Assembly: GCF_900115775.1 (NCBI RefSeq)
Contig: NZ_FOXS01000001.1
Span: forward strand, 496,001-560,000
Length of the DNA stretch: 64,000 nt
Direction: 5' to 3'
DNA from: Hymenobacter arizonensis
Lineage (GTDB): Bacteria > Bacteroidota > Bacteroidia > Cytophagales > Hymenobacteraceae
Notes under the pieces: model-generated
Database searches by the model: none
What the model saw: only the letters and a program-made list of their open reading frames with translations
What the model was told of the DNA's origin: nothing
Shown here: piece after piece, positions 35,897-43,582 of the stretch
Layout of the letters: each line of letters opens with the position of its first letter
Numbering within the stretch: the stretch's first letter is position 1
Position numbers and translations under genes: made by a program

Positions 35897-36889
35897 ATGA
35901 ACCCCGCTGAACCCCTTGCCACAGGCGGCGTATGCCTTGTAATAGATGAAATGCACGCTTCGCTCGAAGCCATGCTACAAGCCATTGGGGTTAAAATAGA
36001 CTATTGCCCACATCTTACCGCTGCAGAAGTGCCTGCGGCGCTGGCCGCTTATCCTTACGAAGGCCTGATGGTGCGCAGCAAGCTGCGCATCACCGCCGAC
36101 TTGTTAAGCCACGGGCCGCAGCTGCGTTACATAGCACGGGCCGGGGCCGGCGTCGACAACATCGACGAACCGGCGCTGGCCGCAGCTGGCGTTACGCTGC
36201 TCAACGCGCCTGAGGGCAACCGCGATGCCGTGGGCGAGTATGCGATGGGCCTGCTGCTGGCGTTGCTTCGAAACATTGTGCCGGCCCACCAGGAGGTGCG
36301 GCAGGGCCAGTGGCGCCGGGAAGCCAACCGCGGGGAAGAAGTGGGCGGCAAAACCATCGGCTTGTTGGGATACGGGCACATGGGGCGGGCTTTTGCGCGC
36401 CGCCTTCGGGCTTTTGGCTGCACCGTGCTTGCCCATGACATCGACCCAGCCTGCCCGGCCGACGACTTTGCCACGTTGGTTAGCTTGGCGGAACTACAGG
36501 CCCGCGCCGAGGTGCTGAGCCTGCACATTCCCTACTCGGCAGCGAACCATCATTTCGTGAATGAGGCCCTGCTACAGGGCTTTCAACAGCCTTTCTGGTT
36601 GCTCAACACCGCACGGGGCGAGGTGCTGGACCACGCCGCCGCGGTGCAGACCCTGCAAGCCGGCAAGTTGCGGGGCGCCGCGCTCGATGTGCTGGAAAAT
36701 GAAAAGCTTAGCACGCTCAGCGCAGACCAGCGGGCCCGGTTTGATTATTTGAGCACGGCGCCCAATGTGATACTCTCGCCCCACATCGGCGGCTGGACGC
36801 ACCAGAGCTATGCCCGCATCAACGAAGTGCTGGTAAAGAAGATTGGGGCCTTTCTCTCCGACAACAAAACCGGAGCCGCAGGGAGCTAG
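35897..36889 (+). CDS. D-2-hydroxyacid dehydrogenase (phosphoglycerate dehydrogenase-like)
   Basis: 330-aa NAD-dependent dehydrogenase. The substrate domain ends at RYIARAGAGVDNIDEP; the Rossmann motif is GLLGYGHMGRAFARRL near residue 155; the catalytic Arg lies in NTARGEVLD near 237, Glu near 265 (LDVLENEK) and His in SPHIGGWTH near 297. The nearest named relatives are SerA-type enzymes, but there is no ACT domain and no ser operon here, so the substrate is open. It is followed by the greA leader. Confidence 0.88.
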   Translation: MNPAEPLATGGVCLVIDEMHASLEAMLQAIGVKIDYCPHLTAAEVPAALAAYPYEGLMVRSKLRITADLLSHGPQLRYIARAGAGVDNIDEPALAAAGVTLLNAPEGNRDAVGEYAMGLLLALLRNIVPAHQEVRQGQWRREANRGEEVGGKTIGLLGYGHMGRAFARRLRAFGCTVLAHDIDPACPADDFATLVSLAELQARAEVLSLHIPYSAANHHFVNEALLQGFQQPFWLLNTARGEVLDHAAAVQTLQAGKLRGAALDVLENEKLSTLSADQRARFDYLSTAPNVILSPHIGGWTHQSYARINEVLVKKIGAFLSDNKTGAAGS

Positions 36890-36901
36890 TCCGTTTTTGC
36901 G

Positions 36902-36909
36902 TATCTTTG
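36902..36909 (+). promoter_or_regulatory. -7 element (TATCTTTG) of greA leader
   Basis: TAnnTTTG match 84 bases upstream of the greA ATG and 16 bases before a terminator-like hairpin, so transcription starting here would run through that hairpin. Confidence 0.5.
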
Positions 36910-36924
36910 CAATGAACCTAAGGA

Positions 36925-36965
36925 GGGAGAACGGTTGGCAGTGCCAGCCGTTCTCCTTGCTTTTT
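36925..36965 (+). terminator. Strong hairpin in the greA leader
   Basis: Stem GAGAACGGTTGGCA (from 36927) with GCCAGCCGTTCTC (to 36955), a very short loop, then CCTTGCTTTTT. It may terminate the upstream dehydrogenase transcript, or act as an attenuator for greA, because a -7 element lies just upstream. Confidence 0.75.
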
Positions 36966-36992
36966 AGCCAAACCCACCAGCCGCTACATCTT

Positions 36993-37466
36993 ATGTCCAC
37001 CATCAACTATTACACCCCCGAGGGCCTGCAAAAACTGAAGGATGAACTTCAGGACCTCAAGGTCCGCGGCCGGGCCAAAGCTGCCGAAGACTTGCGCGAA
37101 GCCCGCGACAAAGGCGACCTGAGCGAGAACGCCGAATACGACGCCGCCAAGGACGCCCAAGGCCTGCTAGAGCTCAAAATCTCCAAACTCGAAGAAGTAG
37201 TGGGCAACGCCCGCGTCATCGACGAAACCAATATGGATTTCAGTAAGGTGCTCATCATGAGTAAGGTGAAATTAAAGAACCTGAAGAATAACATGGTGCT
37301 CGACTACACTCTGGTGGCTGAAGAGGAGGCCAACCTAGCCGCCGGCAAAATCTCGGTGAAGTCGCCCATCGGCAAAGGTCTGTTGGGTAAATCGGCCGGC
37401 GACACGGCCGAAATCATCGTGCCGGCCGGCAAGCTGCAGTTTGAAATTCTGGAAATCACCCGGTAA
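36993..37466 (+). CDS. greA: Transcription elongation factor GreA
   Basis: 157-aa factor that rescues backtracked RNA polymerase by stimulating transcript cleavage. ATG 36993 (MSTINYYTPEGLQKLKDEL) is the normal start. The N-terminal coiled coil carries the acidic tip DLREARDKGDLSENAEYDAAK, where Asp and Glu coordinate magnesium in the polymerase channel. The C-terminal FKBP-like domain ends in AEIIVPAGKLQFEILEI. It has its own leader and a terminator 37 bases downstream. Confidence 0.96.
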   Translation: MSTINYYTPEGLQKLKDELQDLKVRGRAKAAEDLREARDKGDLSENAEYDAAKDAQGLLELKISKLEEVVGNARVIDETNMDFSKVLIMSKVKLKNLKNNMVLDYTLVAEEEANLAAGKISVKSPIGKGLLGKSAGDTAEIIVPAGKLQFEILEITR

Positions 37467-37473
37467 AAAGTTT

Positions 37474-37640
37474 AAGCTGTTAGCTCTTGGCTGATAGCTG
37501 TTAGCCGCAAACGTCCGGCGGATGTTTGCGGCTTTTTTATGCCCGCTACGTACTGGCAGGCCGTGCATCTCAGAAAAAGCGTGCAGCTTGCAAACAGAAT
37601 TTCCACAAAAAGCTAACAGCCATAAGCTAATAGCTAACAG
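37474..37640. repeat. AGCTGTTAGC-type inverted repeat around greA terminator
   Basis: The left block AAGCTGTTAGCTCTTGGCTG (from 37474) and right block GCTAACAGCCATAAGC to CTAACAGC (37612-37640) are inverted relatives. Between them lies the greA terminator and about 70 bases without a recognised feature. Confidence 0.65.
37504..37538 (+). terminator. greA terminator
   Basis: Stem GCCGCAAACGTCC with GGATGTTTGCGGC (one mismatch), then six T residues. Confidence 0.85.
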
Positions 37641-37649
37641 CCAATAAAA

Positions 37650-38483
37650 ATGCCTTCTATCTTCTCCCGCATCGTTTCCGGCGAGCTGCCGGCCTACAAA
37701 GTAGCCGAAGACGGCCGCCACCTAGCTTTTCTCGACATTACGCCGCTGGTGGAAGGCCACACGCTGGTGATTCCGAAGAAGGAGGTTGACTACATCTTTG
37801 ATTTGCCGACGGATGAGCTAGCGGCATTGCACGCGTTTTCGCAGCGCGTGGCCAAGGCGGTGCTGGCCGCGGTGCCGTGCAAGCGCATTGGCGTGGCCGT
37901 AATTGGGCTGGAAGTGCCGCACGCGCACATTCACCTTATTCCGATGAACAAGGTGTCGGACATGAACTTTGCCAACCCAAAAATCAAAGTGCCCGAGGCC
38001 CGTATGCAGGAGCTGGCTGAGGCAATTGCCGCTAAAGTGGAAGGGGGCAGCGGGCTCAGCGAAGCCAAAGCCAGCGCCGTCGGGGAAGCCGGTGCCGCTG
38101 TGCCGTCGGAACTGCAGCAGCAGGTGAAAGGCCTCGTTTTCATGAGCGAATCGGATGCGCCACTGGAGGCTGTAGCGTATGCCGCACCGGGCGGCGAACT
38201 TTCCGATGCCGCGCTGCTCAAGGCGCTAGGCGAGCCAGCCGACGGGCCGGTGGAGAAAGTGGAGCTCACGCAGTTTCTACGCAACCACACCGCCGACAAC
38301 GGCGTGCTGGGCGACGTGAACCTGGCCAACCGCTATAAGGCGCTGCAGATGTTTATGAAGCAGGAGCTGGACGATACGCAGGTGTACCGGGTGGGCAAAG
38401 GCCCACAGGTGCAAGTCTACGCGCTGGGCCGCACGGCGGACGGCACCCTGGCCGGCTTCAAAACCGTGCTGACGGAAACCTAG
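37650..38483 (+). CDS. HIT-family hydrolase fused to a NuiA-like nuclease-inhibitor domain
   Basis: 277-aa protein with two parts. Residues 1 to about 115 are a HIT (Hint-type) nucleotide-binding domain: IFSRIVSGELPAYKVAED, then the triad VPHAHIHLIP (His91, His93, His95). A linker of about 35 residues leads to a domain (about 152-277) with LVFMSESDAPLEAVAY and VYRVGKGPQVQVYALGRT then GTLAGFKTVLTET, which matches the NuiA family of nuclease A inhibitors. HIT proteins usually hydrolyse adenosine phosphoramidates and are about 130 aa, so the extension is unusual. A NucA-type nuclease lies about 5 kb away. Confidence 0.85.
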   Translation: MPSIFSRIVSGELPAYKVAEDGRHLAFLDITPLVEGHTLVIPKKEVDYIFDLPTDELAALHAFSQRVAKAVLAAVPCKRIGVAVIGLEVPHAHIHLIPMNKVSDMNFANPKIKVPEARMQELAEAIAAKVEGGSGLSEAKASAVGEAGAAVPSELQQQVKGLVFMSESDAPLEAVAYAAPGGELSDAALLKALGEPADGPVEKVELTQFLRNHTADNGVLGDVNLANRYKALQMFMKQELDDTQVYRVGKGPQVQVYALGRTADGTLAGFKTVLTET

Positions 38484-38512
38484 GGTGCTTTCGCCTTCAG
38501 TAATTGGGCTCG

Positions 38513-38604
38513 GTCCGACGCCCTAGGCGTCCGACCGGTTGTTGATAGAGTTTTAAATAACAATTGCGCTGGCAACAACTGGTCGGACGCCTAGGGCGTC
38601 GGAC
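38513..38604. repeat. Long hairpin with nested palindromes (GACGCCCTAGGCGTC)
   Basis: Arms 38513-38544 and 38573-38604 pair over 32 bases with one mismatch. Each arm holds its own palindrome (GACGCCCTAGGCGTC), so either arm could fold alone. Located downstream of the HIT-NuiA gene. Confidence 0.88.
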
Positions 38605-38739
38605 TAGCAGGCGTACAAATACTCCGACAATGGCTTTGAGCGCCGACTAGTAATTGCAGCCGGGGAGATGGGTGCGTGCAACGTTTGAGGCAAGTCGGTG
38701 TAGATAGCGTGTTCTACCACTCGCTTAAACCCTGCCCAT

Positions 38740-39570
38740 ATGCGTCGTTTCCTACTAGCTGTCCTTTTCTTGTGCCAAACGGTTTCGGCTTGGGCACTAA
38801 AGCCAAGTAAGGAATGGATAGGCACCCCCGATGCCGTGGGGCTGCGCTACCAGACGGTATCGGTGACTACGCCCGACCAGGCGGCCTTGACCAGTTGGAT
38901 AATTGAGCCGGAAGCCAACGTGCCCGACCAGCACACGACCATGGTGCTGGCCTATGGCGACTTCGGCAACATGTCCTACTACTTAACCCAGGCGAAGGCT
39001 TTAGCATCAGCGGGCTACCGGGTGTGGCTATTTGATTACCGCGGCTTTGGGCATAGCTCCGATTTTGTCATTGATGCCCAACGGTTGTATTATCAGGAAT
39101 TTGTGGTGGACCTGGCGGCCGTGCTAGCCGACGCCCGGCGCCGCTTTCCCCGGAACCGGACGGGCATTATCGCCTTTTCCATGGGCACCATTATGGGGGC
39201 TGAAGTGGCAGCTACTGGCCGGCCCGATTTTTTTGTGGCCGAAGGTTACGTGGCGAGTCCCCAGCGGTTGGTAGAGTATCAACTGCAGAGCCGCCAAAAG
39301 GTGGTTACGCTGCCTGCCGAAGCTGCCACCTACGCCAATGCCGCGCCGCGCATCAAATGCCCGTGGTTGCTGATTGGCGGGACTGCAGACCTGAGCACAC
39401 CGCTGGCCGATTCGGTGGCCGTGGTGCGAATGGCCCGGCGCCGACAGAAGCGGCAGGTGCTGACCTTTGAAGGTGGTCACATGCAGGGCATGCCTACCCT
39501 TACCCAAGCAGAATTCGGCGACAAATACGTGTGGGAAGTGACGCGGTTTCTGGCCCTCAAACGGAGTTAG
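38740..39570 (+). CDS. Exported alpha/beta hydrolase
   Basis: 276-aa hydrolase with a signal peptide (MRRFLLAVLFLCQTVSAWA). The nucleophile elbow is IIAFSMGTIMG (Ser near 149), an AFSMG variant of GxSxG; the acid is probably Asp in GGTADLSTP, and the His lies in FEGGHMQGMP. The oxyanion region is AYGDFGNMSYY and the active-site approach is DYRGFGHSSD. Specificity unknown. It stands alone between the nested hairpin and a lipoprotein gene. Confidence 0.82.
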   Translation: MRRFLLAVLFLCQTVSAWALKPSKEWIGTPDAVGLRYQTVSVTTPDQAALTSWIIEPEANVPDQHTTMVLAYGDFGNMSYYLTQAKALASAGYRVWLFDYRGFGHSSDFVIDAQRLYYQEFVVDLAAVLADARRRFPRNRTGIIAFSMGTIMGAEVAATGRPDFFVAEGYVASPQRLVEYQLQSRQKVVTLPAEAATYANAAPRIKCPWLLIGGTADLSTPLADSVAVVRMARRRQKRQVLTFEGGHMQGMPTLTQAEFGDKYVWEVTRFLALKRS

Positions 39571-39695
39571 CGGCCCGTTGAAGGCTATGGTGTTGGGATA
39601 GAAACTGCATTGGAGAGAAAGCGTGCAACCGTGGTCGGGAGTGGGCGGTCAAGGTGGAAAGCGGGTGGTTGCCCGTGGTTCACGTCTTTTCACCT

Positions 39696-40664
39696 ATGAA
39701 AAAAATCTATGCGATGCTGCTGTTGGCGGTGAGCCTGAGCGCCTGCCAGCACCAGCCCCAACCTCTCGCCACCGACCAGGTGAATGTGCTGGTGGGCAAT
39801 GCTGGCTACGTGGCTGCTACCGGCCACGAGCCTGAAATTGGCACCAACGACGATGCGCGGGTACAGGCTCACTTGGCCTATGCCGAGCGCACCCTGCGTC
39901 AGCAAACGCCCCGCTATCTGACTCCGGCGTTGGCCCGGCGCCGCGCGCACTTGCTCGACTTGCTGCACGGCTACTGGGTGGCCGGGGTGTTTCCGCGCAA
40001 TCATGACTACCCCGGCGAGCGCCGCCCATGTTTCATTGACCGCGACGGCCGCCTGTGCGCCGTGGGATTTTTGGTGGCCGAAACCGCCGGCCGCCCCGTG
40101 GCGGAGGGCATCAACCACGCCCACCAGTACGATTTGATTGCCGACATGAAGGTACCGGCCCTGGCCGATTGGGTGGCCGCATCCGGCCTGAGCAAGGCAG
40201 AATGTGCCCTCATTCAGCCCACTTACGGCTCGCCTACCGCGCCGGTACTGACGCCCGTAGCAGTACCTACCGGCTATGCCGCGGGCTCGGCAGTGTGGGG
40301 CGGCATCAACGTAATGCTGGCTGCCGCCAACGCCAGCCAGTTTAACCAGCCAGGTGCCGGGCGCGGGGCCGCCTACGCTGGCGTGCTCAGCGGCACTGGT
40401 CAGGTCTTGCTGGGGGCGCTGCGTTTGCCCACCGACGAGCCCAGCCGGCCAAGCATCGGGTATGGCCCGCCGGTTGTAAAATCCTTTGCTGCAGAGCGAA
40501 CAGTTTCTTTCCTGAACATTGGCGCTGGCACTGCCACCGTGGCCCTGAGCTTCTGGAACTTGCTACGCCACTGCACAGCTGAGCCGACGCGTATGGCCGT
40601 GGGCGTGGTGACGTATCCGGGCCAGGCCGGGGGCACTGGTCTGACGCTGACGCGGCGGTTTTAA
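39696..40664 (+). CDS. Hypothetical lipoprotein
   Basis: 322-aa protein; ATG 39696 gives MKKIYAMLLLAVSLSACQHQ with lipobox LSAC. The first 150 residues are soluble with several Arg-rich helices and a motif FIDRDGRLCAVGFLVAETAG near residue 115 that recurs in Hymenobacter-type lipoproteins. The last third is a Gly/Ala-rich, partly hydrophobic region (from SAVWGGINVMLAAANAS) that might form a small beta-barrel or membrane segment. No characterised family recognised. Confidence 0.7.
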   Translation: MKKIYAMLLLAVSLSACQHQPQPLATDQVNVLVGNAGYVAATGHEPEIGTNDDARVQAHLAYAERTLRQQTPRYLTPALARRRAHLLDLLHGYWVAGVFPRNHDYPGERRPCFIDRDGRLCAVGFLVAETAGRPVAEGINHAHQYDLIADMKVPALADWVAASGLSKAECALIQPTYGSPTAPVLTPVAVPTGYAAGSAVWGGINVMLAAANASQFNQPGAGRGAAYAGVLSGTGQVLLGALRLPTDEPSRPSIGYGPPVVKSFAAERTVSFLNIGAGTATVALSFWNLLRHCTAEPTRMAVGVVTYPGQAGGTGLTLTRRF

Positions 40665-40801
40665 TTAGGCCTTTGTAGGAAGCCAATTGACTCAAATCCT
40701 GTTAAGCCAGGGCTTGAATTAGAGTGATTTTCATGTAAGTGTGAAGCGTGTTCAGTAGCGCGACCGTGCTGCACATCGACCTGAATCCGCTGTAATAGCT
40801 A

Positions 40802-40844
40802 TAGTGGTGCTACGAACCCTGAGGGGTAAATCGTAGCACCACTA
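40802..40844. repeat. 14-bp hairpin in the 330-base gap before the GH2 gene
   Basis: TAGTGGTGCTACGA (40802-40815) pairs perfectly with TCGTAGCACCACTA (40831-40844) around a 15-base loop. No T-tract follows. Nothing else was seen in 40665-40992 except weak AT-rich sequence. Confidence 0.6.
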
Positions 40845-40992
40845 CCTGTTTGGTACCGTACTCCAACGAGCGCTGATTCAGGTAGGAAAGGCCCGGCTAT
40901 ATTTGGGCGATGCCCGATGGCGGGGTGAATGCGCAGCTTGGGTTGTGTCTGGCTCCGCAATTACAATTGGCGTAGCCCTTTATAGACATCCA

Positions 40993-43396
40993 ATGAGAGT
41001 ACTGTTTGGCATTGTTCTGCTTATGTTTTTGTTGAGTTCCGGCCACGCCCAGCCCGCTTCGGGTACCACCAGCTTGTTTGACAGCGGCTGGCGCTTTCAC
41101 CGCGGCGGCGCGCAGGGAGCAGAAAAACCGGAATTCAATGATAAGACTTGGCGAGCCATTGACCTGCCCCACGACTGGAGCATTGAGGACCTGCCCGGCA
41201 CCGCCTCGCCCTTCAGCCCCGATGCCCCGAGCCAGGTGAGCGGCGGCTTCACTACGGGTGGCAGTGGCTGGTACCGCAAAACGTTTGAGCTGCCGGCGGG
41301 CGCGGCGGGCCAACGGGTGCAGCTGATGTTTGAGGGGGTGTATATGAACGCCGAAGTGTGGGTCAACGGGCAGTCATTGGGCCGGCACCCGTACGGCTAC
41401 ACCAGCTTTTGGCACGACGTGACAGACCTGGTTAAACCAACCGGGCCGAACGTAGTAGCAGTCGAAGTGCATAATCAGGGCGCAAATAGCCGCTGGTATT
41501 CCGGCTCGGGTATCTACCGGCACGTGTGGCTGAGTGTGCGCGCGCCGGTGCACGTGGCGCACCTACTTTACCACGCCGGAGGTGACGGCCGCCGCGGCGC
41601 AGGTGCGGGCCGTTACCACGCTCGCCAACAAAAGCGCCCAAGCCGCGGAGGTGACGCTCATAACCCGGATTCGCAATGCCAAGGGCCAGGAAGTGGCCAA
41701 AACCGAATCTAAACAAGCCGTTGCAGCGGGCGCTTCTGCCGATGTTAGTCAGGCGCTAACCATTAAGTCGCCGGAGCGTTGGTCAGTAGACCAGCCCCGG
41801 CTGTACACGGCCATCACGGAAGTGTATGAGCAGCAACGCCTGCTCGACCGCGTGGAAACGTCCTTTGGCGTGCGCACCATTTCGATGGATGCCCAGAACG
41901 GGTTTCGCCTGAATGGCCAGCCGTTGAAACTCAAAGGCGGCTGCATTCACCACGACCATGGCCCGCTCGGCGCCAAGTCCTTCGACCGGGCCGAGGAGCG
42001 CAAGGTGGAGCTGCTGAAAGCCAGCGGTTACAATGCCATTCGCTGCTCGCACAACCCGCCCGCGCCGGCGCTGCTGGCCGCCTGTGACCGGCTGGGCATG
42101 CTGGTCATCGACGAAGCTTTTGACATGTGGCGCGAAGCCAAAAACCCCTTCGACTACCACCTTTACTTCGACCGGTGGTGGCAGCACGACGTAGCCAGCA
42201 TGGTGCGGCGCGACCGCAACCACCCATCTATCATCATGTGGAGCCTGGGCAATGAGATTCCCGAGCGCGGCTCACCGGCGGGGGTACAAACGGCCCGGCA
42301 GCTGGCTGATTACGTCCGCAAGCTGGACCCCACGCGGCCCATCACATCGGGGGTGAATGGTTTGAACCCCGACAAGGACCCCTATTTTGCCGTGCTCGAT
42401 GTGTCGGGCTACAATTACGCGGCGGGCGGCGACCACCACCAGCCGGCCATCTACGCCCAAGACCATGCCCGACTGCCGCAGCGCGTGATGTACGGCGCGG
42501 AGTCGTACCCTCTGGAAGCGTTTGGCAGCTGGATGGACGTGGTGAACCACCCTTACGTGGTGGGCGACTTCGTGTGGACGGCCTTCGACTACATCGGGGA
42601 GGCCAGCATCGGCTGGCTAGGCTATTGGCAAAACCAGGGCTTTTTCCCTTGGAACCTGGCCTACTGCGGCGACCTGGACATTTGCGGCTGGAAACGGCCC
42701 CAATCGTACTACCGCGACGCGCTTTGGAAGCCTAACCAGGTATCGGTATTTGTGCAGCCGCCCACGCCGTCTTTTCCGCTGAACCCGGGCAAAGAGGAGT
42801 GGAGCAAGTGGGAATGGCACGACGTGCTGGCCGATTGGACGTGGCCGGGCCAGGAAAACAAGTCCCTGAATGTGGAGGTGTATTCGTCGTGCGAGCGGGT
42901 AGAACTGCTCCTGAACGGCCGCTCCCTGGGCAGCAAGCCTACGACCCGCGCTACCCGCTTTCAAGCCAATTGGGCGGTGCTGTACCAGGCCGGAGTGTTG
43001 CAGGCCGTGGGCTACAACGGCCGGAAAGAAGTAGGTACTGCTGAATTACGCTCGGCCGAGGCGCCAGCCCGGTTCCGGCTGACGCCGGACCGCGGCACCA
43101 TCCGGGCCAACGGCCAGGACCTAAGCTATGTAACCGTAGAAGTGCTGGACCAGAAAGGCATCCGCAATCCCAAAGCAGAGGTGCCGCTGCAGTTTGCGCT
43201 CACCGGACCGGGCACCATTGTGGGTGTGGGCAATGCCAACCCCATCAGCCTAGAAAGCTACCAGCGGCCCGAGCGCACCACCTGGCAGGGGCGGTGCATG
43301 GTGATTATAAAGGGTGGCCAAGAGGCGGGGAAGGTGACGCTGCGGGCCACTGCGGCGGGGCTGCCGGGAGCGGATGTTGAGATAACCGTCCAATAA
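40993..43396 (+). pseudogene. GH2 beta-galactosidase, interrupted by a frameshift near 41560
   Basis: Exported GH2 enzyme (signal peptide MRVLFGIVLLMFLLSSGHA). The N-terminal sugar-binding domain reads SLFDSGWRFHRGGA and GVYMNAEVWVNGQSLGRHPY, then GSGIYRHVWLSV. The first frame then drifts into junk and stops at 41712, while the next frame picks up exactly here (TYFTTPEVTAAAAQV) and carries the rest. Both catalytic Glu residues are intact downstream (WSLGNEIPERG and YGAESYPLEAFGSW), and a DUF4982-type domain follows. The frame change equals a net gain of 1 or loss of 2 (or 5, 8) bases. It is either a real lesion or a sequencing error; everything else is undamaged. Together it would give about 800 aa. 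Confidence 0.85.
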
Positions 43397-43433
43397 TAAT
43401 TGCTGGATACTGCTGTAGAAGCACCCAAGCTTA

Positions 43434-43544
43434 AAAAAGAACGTCATGCTGAGCGGAGCCGAAGCATCTCGCTCGCATCGTTCAACGATTGAGTTACTAC
43501 TGCACGCGAGATGCTTCGGCTCCGCTCAGCATGACGTTCTTTTT
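43434..43544. repeat. Interspersed hairpin repeat, copy 4 (perfect 39-bp arms)
   Basis: Arms 43434-43472 and 43506-43544 are perfect 39-base complements with a 33-base loop, the same geometry as copy 1. Core CGTCATGCTGAGCGGAGCCG; outer end AAAAAGAA / TTCTTTTT. It lies between the GH2 and nuclease genes. Confidence 0.9.
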
Positions 43545-43582
43545 GCGCTTGAGTGCTTTTGACGAAGTACTTACTACGATAC

